In this document: in pieces, positions 8,441-17,282 of the stretch
How positions within the stretch are numbered: position 1 is the stretch's first letter
Layout of the letters: every line of letters starts with the position of its first letter
From: Streptomyces sp. NBC_00459
GTDB lineage: Bacteria > Actinomycetota > Actinomycetes > Streptomycetales > Streptomycetaceae
DNA length: 64,000 nt
Direction of reading: 5' to 3'
Assembly: GCF_036013955.1 (NCBI RefSeq)
Contig: NZ_CP107903.1
Coordinates: 5,642,001-5,706,000 of the forward strand
Program-made: the position numbers and the translations under genes
Notes under the pieces: model-generated
The model's input: the letters and a program-made list of their open reading frames with translations, nothing else
What the model was told of the DNA's origin: nothing
The model's database searches: none

Positions 8441-9303
8441 GCCGACCCGAGCGCTCAGCAGAACAACAGCCGCCGAGCGCCCCCGCCCTCGTCACCGGAG
8501 CCACCTCCGGGCTCGGCCGGAGCCTCGCGCGGGCCCTCGCCGACCGGGGCTGGATCGTCCTGGTGCACGGCAGGGACGAGAACAGGTGCGCCGCCGTCGT
8601 CGACGAGCTGCGCGCGGCGGGCGGCACGGCACATCCGTACGTCGCGGACCTCGCCTCCCTGGAGGAGGCCGCCGAGCTGGGCCGGCGGGTGGCCGCCGAG
8701 CACCCCTCACTGGGGCTGCTCGTGAACAACGCGGGAGTGGGCGCGGGGCGTGACGCACGCCGCCGCGAAGTGAGCCGGGACGGCTACGAGCTGAGGTTCG
8801 CCGTCAACTACCTTGCGCCGGTGGTCCTCACCCGCGGGCTGCGCTCACCCCTGCGCGCGGCGGGTACGGCACAGGTGCTCAACATCGGGTCGATCGGACA
8901 GAGCCCCTTCGACCCGGACGACGTCCAGTTCACCCGGCGCTACGACGGCATGGAGGCGTACACCCGCAGCAAGTTCGCGCTGGCCGCCTTCACGTTCACC
9001 ATCGCGGAGGAGTACGCCCGCGAGGGCATCAGGGTCAACTGCGTGCACCCCGCGAACTACATGGACACCACGATGGTCGTCGAGGCCGGGGTGCGTCCCT
9101 GGTCCTCGGTGGCCGAGGGGACGGCCGCCGTGCTGCACGCCCTCGACGAGGGTGCTCGGGGCGCGAGCGGCCAGTACTACAACGAGAGCCGCCGGGCCCA
9201 GGCACACCGTCTCGCCCACAGCGCCGACACCCAGCGCCGGCTCACCTCCCTCACCGACCGGCTCATCGCTCCCACGGAGCGGGCGGGCGGCACATCCTGG
9301 TGA
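8437..9303 (+). CDS. Classical short-chain dehydrogenase/reductase
   Basis: SDR of 288 residues with intact motifs: TGATSGLG for NAD(P), NNAG in LLVNNAGVG, a Ser in NIGSIG, and the catalytic YTRSK. It has the longer insert after the Ser motif seen in retinol-dehydrogenase/WWOX-like SDRs. The start ATG at 8437 overlaps the cupin stop by 4 bases. It is the last gene of the PTE-cupin-SDR unit. It probably reduces or oxidises a carbonyl on the cluster's product; the substrate is unknown. Confidence 0.9.
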   Translation: MSRPERSAEQQPPSAPALVTGATSGLGRSLARALADRGWIVLVHGRDENRCAAVVDELRAAGGTAHPYVADLASLEEAAELGRRVAAEHPSLGLLVNNAGVGAGRDARRREVSRDGYELRFAVNYLAPVVLTRGLRSPLRAAGTAQVLNIGSIGQSPFDPDDVQFTRRYDGMEAYTRSKFALAAFTFTIAEEYAREGIRVNCVHPANYMDTTMVVEAGVRPWSSVAEGTAAVLHALDEGARGASGQYYNESRRAQAHRLAHSADTQRRLTSLTDRLIAPTERAGGTSW

Positions 9304-9368
9304 CAGCGGACGGACGGCGGACGGGCTCGGGCAGCGCCGAGAAGCGCGCCCGGGCCCGTCCGCCGTTC

Positions 9369-10367
9369 TCAGTCCTCCTGGACCATGGCGAGCAGGTGCT
9401 CGGGGAAGCGCTCGCCCGCGAAGGCACCGGGCGGCGCGAGCTCGTCGACCTCCCGCAGCACCTCGGGGGTCGGGACGACGGCTCCCGCGGAGGCGTTCTC
9501 GTTCATGTGCGTACGCTTCTGCGCCCCCGGGATCGGTACGACACCCTGCGCGACCAGCCACGCGAGCGCGAACTGCGCCGGTGAGCAGCCCAGTCGGGAC
9601 GCCAGCTCGCCGATCCTGGCGACCAGCCGCTGGTTGACGCCGAGGTTGTCCTCGGAGAACCGGGGCAGACCGCGCCGCATGTCGTCCTGGGCCAGCTCGG
9701 CCCCGGAGAGTTCGCCGGACAGCAGCCCGCGGCTGAAGGGGCTGTAGGCGACGAAGCCGATGCCGAGTTCCCGCACCGTGGGCAGCACCGAGCGCTCCGG
9801 GTTGCGGCTGGCGAGGGAGTACTCGGTCTGCACCGCGGTGATGGGATGCACGGCGTGCGCCGCGCGGATCGTCCTCGAACCGGCCTCGGAGAGCCCCAGG
9901 TGCCGTACTTTTCCGGCGGCGACGAGCTGCGCCATGGCGCCGACCGACTCCTCGACCGGCACCTGGGGGTCGACCCGGTGCAGGTAGTACAGGTCGATGT
10001 GGTCGGTGCCCAGGCGCTTCAGGCTGGCGTCGACGGCCTCGGCGATGTGCCGGGGGCTCCCGTCGACCCGTACGCCGTCCGGGGTCCGGATCAGCCCGCA
10101 CTTGGTGGCGAGCGTGACCCGGTCGCGGTGCCCGCCGGCCAGCGCCCGGCCGACGATCTCCTCGCTCAGGCCGGCGCCGTACATGTCCGCGGTGTCGAGG
10201 AAGTCCATGCCCCGGTCCAGGGCCTCGTGGATGGTGCGGATCGACTCGGCCTCGTCGCGGTCGCCGTAGAACTCGGCCATGCCCATGCAGCCGAGGCCGA
10301 TCGCGGACACCTCCAGCCGGCCGCCGAGCAGGACGCGGTTCAGGGTGTGCGGTGTGGTGGTGGTCAT
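9369..10367 (-). CDS. Aldo/keto reductase
   Basis: NADPH-dependent TIM-barrel reductase of 332 residues. The AKR tetrad is visible: Asp and Tyr in DTADMYG, Lys in LATKCG, His in YYLHRVD. The C-terminal NADPH segment reads VPIPGAQKRTHMNEN. The frame is open far upstream, but ATG at 10367 is the start because AGGAGAAGG precedes it and family homology begins there. It lies 16 bases after the flavin monooxygenase on the same strand, so the two form a redox pair in one operon. It resembles YhdN/YajO-type reductases with broad carbonyl substrates. Confidence 0.92.
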   Translation of the reverse strand: MTTTTPHTLNRVLLGGRLEVSAIGLGCMGMAEFYGDRDEAESIRTIHEALDRGMDFLDTADMYGAGLSEEIVGRALAGGHRDRVTLATKCGLIRTPDGVRVDGSPRHIAEAVDASLKRLGTDHIDLYYLHRVDPQVPVEESVGAMAQLVAAGKVRHLGLSEAGSRTIRAAHAVHPITAVQTEYSLASRNPERSVLPTVRELGIGFVAYSPFSRGLLSGELSGAELAQDDMRRGLPRFSEDNLGVNQRLVARIGELASRLGCSPAQFALAWLVAQGVVPIPGAQKRTHMNENASAGAVVPTPEVLREVDELAPPGAFAGERFPEHLLAMVQED

Positions 10368-10383
10368 GCCTTCTCCTCGTGGG

Positions 10384-11886
10384 CTACGAACGGTGGGGCG
10401 AGGCGGTGGTCCCGGGGTCGCCCTGGCGGGCGGGCAGGAGCTGTTCGAGGCGGCGCAGGGCGGTGGGGTCGGCGAGGGCTGCTGCCGCGGCGACGACGCC
10501 GTCGGGACGTACGAGCACGGCTCCCGGGCGACGTGCGCCCAGGGCGCGCGCGGTCCGCGCGTCCAGGTGGGCGCAGACGGGTACGTCCCGCCCGGTGAAG
10601 GGGGTGCGGCCCGCGAGGACGAGCAGCGTGTGCCGCCCGTCGCGCAGCAGGTCGTGGGTGCGACCGCCGGACGGAAGGGGGATGTCCGGCAGCCGTGTTC
10701 CGGGGCCGAGCGGCCCGAGTGCGGGGCCCTCGGCGGGATAGCGCAGGTCCATCTGCGCGAAGCGGGACGGCAGGACGCGGTCGAGGACACCGCTGCGCTC
10801 GGCGGCGGACGCCGCGAGGTCCCGGGCCCGCTCGCGCCAGCCGCCCCACGTCCACAGCCGGGTCTGCCGGTCGGTGTCGGTGACCACGGCACGCGCGACA
10901 TGCATGCGTTCCCGCTCCCACGCCCCGAGCGCGGTCTCCGGCAGCCGGCCGCGGATCACGTCCGCGAGACGCCAGGCCGCTTCGTGAGCGTCCTGGATGC
11001 TGGTGTTCAGGCCCTGCCCGCCGGCCGGGCTGTGCACATGCGCCGCGTCGCCCGCGAGCAGCACCCGCCCCTCGCGGAACCGGTCGGCCATCTTGCGGTG
11101 GACGCGGAAGTGGCCCGAGCCGCTGACGGAGGCCAGCTCCAGGGGAACCGGGCTGCGCTCGGCGGCGATCGCCCGCACGGTCTCCTCGACGTTCTCCTCG
11201 GTGGCGCCTTCGGGGGCGCTGCCGAAGACACGTATGAGTCCACCGGGGAGACCGACGACGACCAGCACGCCCGCGGGGCCCATGAAGTAGTGCGCCTCGG
11301 CGGGTGCGAGGGAGGTCTCCCACTCCCCGTCGACGAGGACGAACGACTGGGGGTAGGTCGGCCCGGTGAACGCGACGCCGAGCCGCTCGCGGACCGCGCT
11401 GTGCGCGCCGTCGCAGCCGAGCAGCCGGCCCGTGCGGTGGACGGTCCCCGACAGGTCGGCCTCCACCCTGTCGGCGTCCTGGGCGAGGGCCGTCAGCCGA
11501 TGGCCGTACTCGACCCGTCCGCCCGCCTCGTGCAGCGCTTCGAGCAGCAGTCCCTCGGTCTCGTTCTGCGGGAGGGAGAGGGGGGTTCCGAAGCGACTGC
11601 CCTTCAGGCCACGGAAGTTGATACGGGCGACACGGCGGCCACGGGTGTAGTAGTTGGCGGCGACGACCGGTAGGGCGGCGTCACGGACGCGTTCCTCCAG
11701 GCCTAGGCGGGCCATCACCTCCAGCGCGCGCGGCTGGAGGATGACCGCCTTCGCATGGGGGTTCCTTCGGGCCGCGCGATCGACGATTCTGGTGTCGATC
11801 CCGCGGCGGAGCAGCTCGGTGGCCATCATCAGGCCGGTCGGCCCCGCGCCGACGACCAGTGCTTCGCTGTCCACGGTGAACGTCAC
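10384..11886 (-). CDS. Class A FAD-dependent aromatic-type monooxygenase
   Basis: Flavoprotein hydroxylase of about 500 residues with the PHBH fold. It has GAGPTG for the ADP part of FAD near the N-terminus, LLGCDGAHSAVRE (the DG motif), and VLLAGDAAHVHSPAGGQGLNTSIQDA (the GD motif). A C-terminal thioredoxin-like domain makes it similar to polyketide hydroxylases such as PgaE or RdmE and to related Baeyer-Villiger enzymes. The start is uncertain. Codons GTG 11886 and GTG 11874 lie beside an AGGAGG at 11888-11893; a longer version would begin with TTG at 11967 and translate through a run of ten C. It is the first gene of a two-gene unit with the aldo/keto reductase, divergent from the AfsA operon, and probably hydroxylates the cluster's intermediate. 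Confidence 0.9.
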   Translation of the reverse strand: MTFTVDSEALVVGAGPTGLMMATELLRRGIDTRIVDRAARRNPHAKAVILQPRALEVMARLGLEERVRDAALPVVAANYYTRGRRVARINFRGLKGSRFGTPLSLPQNETEGLLLEALHEAGGRVEYGHRLTALAQDADRVEADLSGTVHRTGRLLGCDGAHSAVRERLGVAFTGPTYPQSFVLVDGEWETSLAPAEAHYFMGPAGVLVVVGLPGGLIRVFGSAPEGATEENVEETVRAIAAERSPVPLELASVSGSGHFRVHRKMADRFREGRVLLAGDAAHVHSPAGGQGLNTSIQDAHEAAWRLADVIRGRLPETALGAWERERMHVARAVVTDTDRQTRLWTWGGWRERARDLAASAAERSGVLDRVLPSRFAQMDLRYPAEGPALGPLGPGTRLPDIPLPSGGRTHDLLRDGRHTLLVLAGRTPFTGRDVPVCAHLDARTARALGARRPGAVLVRPDGVVAAAAALADPTALRRLEQLLPARQGDPGTTASPHRS

Positions 11887-12263
11887 ACCTCCTGCGCTCA
11901 GGGGGGGGGGCGCCACGTCGGCTCGTGTGGCCGGTTCACGCCGGATGGCCATCGTGCACGAAATCAAAGGGTGGGACGTGGTGCGCCTGATACCCCTGAG
12001 TCCTGCACCACCCTGAGGAATCTTTCCGGTGGCGGCTCCGGCCGGCGGCGGCCGTTCGACCCCGCCGCTGATGCCTCGTCGACATGACGTGAGGTTCTGT
12101 CAACGGGCACGAAGAGCGGCAAAAGGGGCTTTTGGCCGCCGGGTGGTGGTACCGATTTCAAGGGTATAAGCCGCACAGGTGGCAGAAAGCTCTGGCTGAC
12201 GGCTGTTCGGCGTTCGAAGAATGTGAGCCACGAGCCCGGCCACTGCCCAAGGAGCAGCACACG
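11887..12263. other. Divergent control region of the monooxygenase and AfsA operons
   Basis: This 377-bp region separates two divergent units. It holds the G10 tract and an imperfect hairpin at 12116-12139 (GCGGCAAAAG pairing with CTTTTGGCCGC), which sits in the leader of the AfsA operon. I looked for a gamma-butyrolactone receptor (ARE-type) box and did not find a convincing one. Confidence 0.5.
11901..11910. repeat. Homopolymer of ten G at the start of the monooxygenase gene
   Basis: Ten consecutive G on the + strand lie next to the AGGAGG ribosome site. They are in the leader if a GTG start is used, and in the coding region if the TTG start at 11967 is used. Runs this long are prone to slippage and to sequencing error. 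Confidence 0.8.
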
Positions 12264-13232
12264 ATGCCCCTCCCTCAGAGCGCCCTCGCCCCGGACGCGG
12301 TCACATCCGCCCCCGCACTCTCCCACCGTCGCACGATCGACCGTGTCGACGTCCACCGCTGGGCGGTCAGCGAGGTCTTCCTCACCGACTACGCCGACCT
12401 GTCCGCCGACACCTACCTCGCCGCGGCCCAACTGCCGCCCGCACACTACTACTTCGGCGACCACACCGGCCCGGCCGCCGACCGCCCCGACAGCATGCTC
12501 CTCCTGGAGTGCTGCCGGCAGTTCGCCACCTGCATCGCCCACCGCGGCCTCGGCGTCGCCAGGGACAGCGCCTTCCACGTCAGTGAATGGACGCTCGCCC
12601 TCACCGGCGACACCCCGCTCCCGCCGCACGACCGGCCCCGCGAGCTGAACATCGAGGCCGCCGTCACCCGCAGCCAGATCCGCTCCGGGACGGTACGCGC
12701 CGCGCGGTACGTCCTTGAGCTCTCGCTCGGTGGAGCGGTACTCGGCCGCTGCGACATCTCGGCCCGCTACTCGCCCGGTGAGGAGGCGGAGATCGTCCGC
12801 CGCTACCACCGCAGGTCGGCGCCGCCGCTGTCCGGTTCGCTGCCCGCCGTACCGCCCGGCACGCCCGTGCCGCCCTCCGACGTGGCCCGCCGCGATCCCG
12901 CCAACGTGGCGCTCGCCGACGCCCGCCGCGTGGCCGGCGGGGTGTCCGCCGTGGTGGCGGTGGGGTCCGGGCACCGTACGCACTTCGACCACCCGCAGGA
13001 CCACTACACGGCGATGATCCTCATGGAGGCCGCCCGGCAGGCCGCGCTCCTCGCGGCGGGCACCGGCGTGCGGATCACCGGCTACCGGTCGAGGTTCGCC
13101 CGGTTCGCCGAACTCGACGCCCCGGTCCGGGTCGCCGCCGTGCGCCGCACCCGCGACGAGGTCGCCGTGCGCTTCCGGCAGGACGGCACCGTCGTCAGCG
13201 AGATAGCCGTCGGCGTCGCGGAGGAGCTCTGA
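12264..13232 (+). CDS. AfsA-family butenolide/gamma-butyrolactone synthase (double hotdog)
   Basis: Protein of 322 residues with two AfsA hotdog repeats. The repeat cores are recognisable: YYFGDH followed by SMLLLECCRQ in the first, and DHYTAMILMEAARQAALLA in the second. AfsA-type enzymes join a beta-ketoacyl thioester to dihydroxyacetone phosphate; the product collapses to a butenolide phosphate, precursor of A-factor-like lactones and of methylenomycin furans. The start is ATG 12264, with AAGGAG 9 bases upstream; longer frames from 12132 lack a ribosome site. It heads a seven-gene operon, with its stop overlapping the HAD gene start (TGATG). No GBL receptor gene is adjacent, which is unusual and favours a biosynthetic role or a receptor elsewhere. 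Dehydratase-like use of the hotdog fold is an alternative. Confidence 0.87.
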   Translation: MPLPQSALAPDAVTSAPALSHRRTIDRVDVHRWAVSEVFLTDYADLSADTYLAAAQLPPAHYYFGDHTGPAADRPDSMLLLECCRQFATCIAHRGLGVARDSAFHVSEWTLALTGDTPLPPHDRPRELNIEAAVTRSQIRSGTVRAARYVLELSLGGAVLGRCDISARYSPGEEAEIVRRYHRRSAPPLSGSLPAVPPGTPVPPSDVARRDPANVALADARRVAGGVSAVVAVGSGHRTHFDHPQDHYTAMILMEAARQAALLAAGTGVRITGYRSRFARFAELDAPVRVAAVRRTRDEVAVRFRQDGTVVSEIAVGVAEEL

Positions 13233-13963
13233 TGGCGCCGGTGACCGGACCCGTGCGCGCGGTCTGGACCGACTACGGCGGCGTACTGACCCCGCCGGTG
13301 GCCGAGACGCTGGAGCCCTTCTGCGCCCGGCTCGGGGTGCCCTCGGCCACGCTCCTCGCCGCAATGCGGCAGGTGGCCCGCGACTGCGGGGCCGGTGACG
13401 ACGGCATGGCACCGCTCGACACCCCGCTGCTCACCCAGGAGACCTGGGAGCGTCGGATGGAGGAGACCCTCGCGGCGCACAGCGGCATCCACGTCGACCT
13501 CAGTGACTACCCCGCACGCTGGTTCGCCGACCGCGCGGTCAACCAGCCCTGGCTGGACACCCTGCACCGGTTGCGCCGACAGGGAGTGTTCGTCGGGCTG
13601 CTGTCCAACATGCCGCCCGCCTGGGACCGCCACTGGCGGCTGACCGTGCCGCCCGAGGGACTCTTCGACGCGGTGGTGCTGTCGTACGAGTCGGGCTGCC
13701 GCAAGCCCGAGCGGGAGATCTTCCGCAGGGCCGCCGAGCGGGCCGGGGTGCCCGGCGAACAGTGCGTGCTCGTCGACGATCTCGCGGTCAACTGCGCGGG
13801 CGCCGAACAGGCAGGCTGGCACGCCGTGCACTTCACCGACACCGCGAACGCCACGATCAGGGTGGAGGAGCTGGTCAACGAGGGCAGGGCGGGCGCCGCT
13901 ACGGCACGCGTCGGTGCGGAGGGTGACGATCGGGACGCCTTCGGCAGGGGAGGTCGCGCGTGA
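13232..13963 (+). CDS. HAD-superfamily hydrolase, candidate phosphatase
   Basis: HAD hydrolase of 243 residues. Motif I is WTDYGGVLTPP, with the nucleophile Asp but Gly at the usual second Asp, as in several YihX-like phosphatases. Motif II is VGLLSNMP (Ser), the motif III Lys lies in SGCRKPERE, and motif IV is LVDDLAVN. ATG at 13232 overlaps the AfsA stop, and its own stop overlaps the KAS III start (GTGA), so it is made together with both. In AfsA chemistry the butenolide carries a phosphate that must be removed; MmfP, a phosphatase in the methylenomycin furan pathway, is a precedent. That role here is inference from position and fold. Confidence 0.87.
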   Translation: MAPVTGPVRAVWTDYGGVLTPPVAETLEPFCARLGVPSATLLAAMRQVARDCGAGDDGMAPLDTPLLTQETWERRMEETLAAHSGIHVDLSDYPARWFADRAVNQPWLDTLHRLRRQGVFVGLLSNMPPAWDRHWRLTVPPEGLFDAVVLSYESGCRKPEREIFRRAAERAGVPGEQCVLVDDLAVNCAGAEQAGWHAVHFTDTANATIRVEELVNEGRAGAATARVGAEGDDRDAFGRGGRA

Positions 13964-14958
13964 GAGCGGCCGTCATCAGCGGCATCGGTGCGTGGCTGCC
14001 GCCCAACGTGGTCGGCAACGACGACCTCGCGGCCCGTATGGACACCTCGGACGAGTGGATACGCACCCGCACCGGCATCCGCACCCGGCACTTCGTCTCC
14101 GCCGGCATGCCCACCTCCCGCCTCGCCGCCGAGGCCGGGGCGCGGGCCCTGGAGTCGGCGGGCACGGCGGACGTCGACGCGGTGGTGCTCGCCACCACCA
14201 CGCCCGACCGCCCCTGCCCGGCCACCGCTCCCGAGGTGGCCCGCCGCCTGGGTCTCACCGGACGCCCGGCCTTCGACGTCTCCGCCGTCTGCACGGGATT
14301 CCTGTACGCCCTCACCACCGCCGCCGGAATGATCGCGTCCGGCGCCGCCGACCAGGTCCTCGTCATCGGCGCCGAGGCCTTCAGCACCCTCATCGACCCG
14401 CAGGACCGCTCCAGCGCCGTCGTGTTCGGCGACGGTGCGGGCGCCGTGGTGCTGCGCGCCGGCGAGCCCGGTGAGCCCGGCACCCTCGGCCGGATCGTCC
14501 TCGGCAGCGACGGCTCGCTCGCCGACCTGATCACGGTACGGGCCGGCGGCTCGGAGCAACCCCGCCCGCACCCCGACGCCGATCCGGCCGACCGCTACTT
14601 CTCCATGCGCGGCCGGGAGGTGTTCGGGCACGCGGTGACCCGTATGACCGAATCGGCACGCACCGCCCTCGCCCACACCGGATGGCAGCCGGACGACGTC
14701 GACCGGCTGGTCGGCCACCAGGCCAACCTGCGCATCCTGCACGCCGTCGCGGAGCAACTGGACATCCCCGTGGCACGGCTGGTGATCCATCTGGACCGGG
14801 TCGGGAACACGGCCGCGGCCTCCATCCCGCTCGCCCTGGCACACGCACACGACACGGGGGACCTCACCCCCGGCGCCCGTGTCGTCCTGGCCGCCTTCGG
14901 CGGCGGCGCCACCTGGGGGGCCACGGCACTGACCTGGCCCGCGCTGAAGTCCGCGTAA
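13960..14958 (+). CDS. Beta-ketoacyl-ACP synthase III (FabH-like)
   Basis: Thiolase-fold KAS III of 332 residues with the complete triad: Cys in FDVSAVCTGF, His in VGHQANLRIL, Asn in VGNTAAASIPLAL. It starts acyl chains by condensing an acyl-CoA with malonyl-ACP. The start is GTG 13960, overlapping the HAD stop by 4 bases. Beside an AfsA protein it could supply the beta-ketoacyl-ACP directly (compare MmyC with MmyA in methylenomycin) or prime longer chains. It is a dedicated paralogue, since the housekeeping fatty-acid genes have a different arrangement (fabD-fabH-acpP-fabF). Confidence 0.93.
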   Translation: MRAAVISGIGAWLPPNVVGNDDLAARMDTSDEWIRTRTGIRTRHFVSAGMPTSRLAAEAGARALESAGTADVDAVVLATTTPDRPCPATAPEVARRLGLTGRPAFDVSAVCTGFLYALTTAAGMIASGAADQVLVIGAEAFSTLIDPQDRSSAVVFGDGAGAVVLRAGEPGEPGTLGRIVLGSDGSLADLITVRAGGSEQPRPHPDADPADRYFSMRGREVFGHAVTRMTESARTALAHTGWQPDDVDRLVGHQANLRILHAVAEQLDIPVARLVIHLDRVGNTAAASIPLALAHAHDTGDLTPGARVVLAAFGGGATWGATALTWPALKSA

Positions 14959-15076
14959 CCACCGGCACGTTCATACCGGGCGCGGCTCAGGTCCGCGTCA
15001 CCGCAAGCACGTTCACATCACCCGCCCCCGGACGCGTCCGCGCCCGGTTCCCCCCCACCCGAAAGGCACCGTCGCG

Positions 15077-15328
15077 ATGAGCACCTTCACGCCCCCCACC
15101 TTCGAGATCCTCTCCCAGGTCCTGGAAGAGAAGTTCGGAGTCCTGCGCGAGGACATCAGGCCCGACACCGTTCTGGAGGACATCGAACTGGACTCACTCG
15201 CGCTCATCGAGGTCGCGCTGACCCTGCAGAAGCAACTCGGCGTGGTGATACCCACCGAGGACCTCAACAGCAGCGGCACCGTCTCGGACCTCTTCGAGCT
15301 GGTGAACACGGCGGCGGGGAACGCCTGA
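15077..15328 (+). CDS. Acyl carrier protein
   Basis: Acidic carrier protein of 83 residues. The phosphopantetheine serine is in the ELDSLALIE motif at helix II, so it should be activated in the cytoplasm by a 4'-phosphopantetheinyl transferase. ATG at 15077 lies 118 bp after the KAS III gene with GAAAGG about 10 bases upstream; the gap holds no gene. Its stop overlaps the KAS II start by one base (TGATG). It tethers the growing chain for the neighbouring synthases and reductases and may present the beta-ketoacyl group to the AfsA-type enzyme. Confidence 0.93.
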   Translation: MSTFTPPTFEILSQVLEEKFGVLREDIRPDTVLEDIELDSLALIEVALTLQKQLGVVIPTEDLNSSGTVSDLFELVNTAAGNA

Positions 15329-16575
15329 TGGCCGAGGCCGTAGGACGGGACCCACGCGTCGCGATCACGGGCATCGGCCTGGTCACCCCGGCCGGCATCG
15401 GGGTGGCGGCCAACTGGGAGCGGCTGCTGTCGGGCCGCCCCACCGCACAGCGCGACCCGGCGCTCGCCGGACTCCCGGTGGACATCTCCTGCCGGGTCCC
15501 CGGCTTCGACGCCAACGCCCTGCTCGGCCGCTCCACGGCCTGGCGCCTGGACCGGGTCACTCAACTCGCCCTGGTGGCAGCCAAGGAGGCGCTTTCCGAC
15601 GCGGGCCTGGACCCGGACGGGTGGGACGGCGCCCGGGTCGGCGTGGTGATGGGCAACGCGCTGGGCGGCACCGCCTCCTACGAGGACGCCCACACCGCAT
15701 TCCACCAGGAGGGCGCCGACCAGGTCTCACCGCTGGTGATGGTGAACTGGCCGGTCAACATGATCTCCGGATACCTCGCCATGCACTGCCGGGCGCTCGG
15801 CCCCAACCTCGTGGTCGCCACGGCCTGCGCCTCCGGTGTCACGGCGATCGGCACCGCACGGCAGCTGCTCCGGTCCGGCATGTGCGACGTCGTGCTCGCC
15901 GGCGCCTCCGAGGCACCGATCAGCCCGACCCCGATGGCCGCCTACCACCGCATGGGCGCCCTGTCCCGGCGCACCGAGGACCCGGCGGGGGCGTCACGCC
16001 CCTTCGACGCGGACCGCGGCGGTTTCGTGGCCGCGGAGGCGGCGGCCGTGCTGGTCCTGGAGCGTGAGCGGGACGCGACAGCGCGGGGCGGCACGGTCCG
16101 CGCGCTGGTCGCGGGCTACGGCGCCAGCGCCGACGGGCACCACGCCTCCGCGCCGGACCCGACGGGCGCGGGCGTCGAACGCGCCCTGCGGTCGGCGCTC
16201 ATCGACGCGGAGGTCGCCCCCGAGGCCGTCGACCACGTCAACGCCCATGGCACATCGACCAGGTTGAACGACCTGATGGAGTCCCGGCTGATCAACCGGG
16301 TTCTGCTCGGCCGGCCGTCGGTGACCTCCACCAAGGGTGTCACGGGGCACGCGCTCGGTGCCGCGGGTGCCATCGAGGTGGCGTACGCGGCCCTGACCGT
16401 CGAGCACGGTCTCGTGCCGCCCACCGCCAACCTCGACAAGCTCGACCCCGAGATCGACATCGACGTCGTCAGCGGTGCGCCGCGCGAGCAGCACGTCGAG
16501 ACCGCGACCAGCCATTCCTTCGGGTTCGGCGGGCAGAACGCCGTCCTGGTCCTCCAGAAAGCAGGCACAGCATGA
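15328..16575 (+). CDS. Beta-ketoacyl-ACP synthase II (FabF-like)
   Basis: Elongating ketosynthase of 415 residues with the Cys-His-His set: Cys in VVATACASG, His in NAHGTSTRLND, His in KGVTGHALGAAG, and GFGGQN near the end. Canonical KS II has TKS/TGH in a similar setting, so it should be active. There is no adjacent chain-length-factor partner, which argues against type II aromatic polyketide synthesis and for fatty-acid-like elongation. The start ATG 15328 overlaps the ACP stop; the stop overlaps the ketoreductase by ATGA. The usual LNDLxE-type segment after the His motif is present as LNDLMESRLI. Confidence 0.93.
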   Translation: MAEAVGRDPRVAITGIGLVTPAGIGVAANWERLLSGRPTAQRDPALAGLPVDISCRVPGFDANALLGRSTAWRLDRVTQLALVAAKEALSDAGLDPDGWDGARVGVVMGNALGGTASYEDAHTAFHQEGADQVSPLVMVNWPVNMISGYLAMHCRALGPNLVVATACASGVTAIGTARQLLRSGMCDVVLAGASEAPISPTPMAAYHRMGALSRRTEDPAGASRPFDADRGGFVAAEAAAVLVLERERDATARGGTVRALVAGYGASADGHHASAPDPTGAGVERALRSALIDAEVAPEAVDHVNAHGTSTRLNDLMESRLINRVLLGRPSVTSTKGVTGHALGAAGAIEVAYAALTVEHGLVPPTANLDKLDPEIDIDVVSGAPREQHVETATSHSFGFGGQNAVLVLQKAGTA

Positions 16576-17282
16576 CCGAGGGCCGGTCCGTCTTCGTCAC
16601 CGGCGCCAACCGTGGCATCGGTCTGGCCATCGCCCGCGCCTTCGCCGCACAGGGCGACCGGGTCGCCGTCGGGCACCGGTCGGGCGAACCTCCCGAGGGC
16701 TTCTTCGGCGTACGCTGCGACGTCACTGATCCCGGGTCGCTGGACACCGCGTACGAGAAGATCGAGGCCGAACACGGCCCCGTGCAGGTCCTGGTGGCGA
16801 ACGCCGGGATCATGCGGGACAAGCTGGCACTGCATACCACCGACGAGGATTTCCTGGAACTCCTCGACACCAATCTCGTGGGTGCCTTCCGGTCGGCGCG
16901 GCGGGCCGTCCCCGGCATGCTGGAAGGCCGGTGGGGCCGGCTCGTCTTCATCTCGTCCTTCTCCGGGATGCTCGGCTCGCCGGGACAGGCCAACTACGCG
17001 GCCTCCAAGACGGGCCTCACCGGCCTGGCCCGCTCGCTCGCCCGGGAGCTGGGGCGGCGCGGCATCACGGCCAATGTGGTGGCTCCCGGCTTCATCGACA
17101 CCGACATGGTGGCCGGCGTCAGCCCGAAGAGGCGTGCCGAGTACCTCTCCATGACGGCGCTCGGCCGTCCCGGCACTCCGGAGGAGGTGGCGAACGTGGT
17201 GCGCTTCCTCGCCGGTGCGGACGCCTCGTACGTCACCGGCGCGTTCATCCCTGTCAGCGGCGGTCTCGGGATGGGCGTATGA
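16572..17282 (+). CDS. 3-oxoacyl-ACP reductase (FabG-like SDR)
   Basis: NADPH-dependent ketoreductase of 236 residues with intact SDR motifs: TGANRGIG, VANAGIMRD, Ser in FISSFSG, and YAASK, with the FabG-like GSPGQANYAASK stretch and a VTGAFIPVSGGLGMG C-terminus. It reduces beta-ketoacyl-ACP made by the neighbouring synthases. ATG 16572 overlaps the KAS II stop by 4 bases, and its stop overlaps the enoyl reductase start. The gene resembles housekeeping fabG but belongs to this dedicated operon. Confidence 0.92.
   Translation: MTEGRSVFVTGANRGIGLAIARAFAAQGDRVAVGHRSGEPPEGFFGVRCDVTDPGSLDTAYEKIEAEHGPVQVLVANAGIMRDKLALHTTDEDFLELLDTNLVGAFRSARRAVPGMLEGRWGRLVFISSFSGMLGSPGQANYAASKTGLTGLARSLARELGRRGITANVVAPGFIDTDMVAGVSPKRRAEYLSMTALGRPGTPEEVANVVRFLAGADASYVTGAFIPVSGGLGMGV

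Noticed and set aside
11887..12263. Gamma-butyrolactone receptor (ARE-type) box before the AfsA operon
   Set aside because: I searched by eye for an ACATACC/GGTATGT-like pair and found only a weak GGTACC-like fragment.
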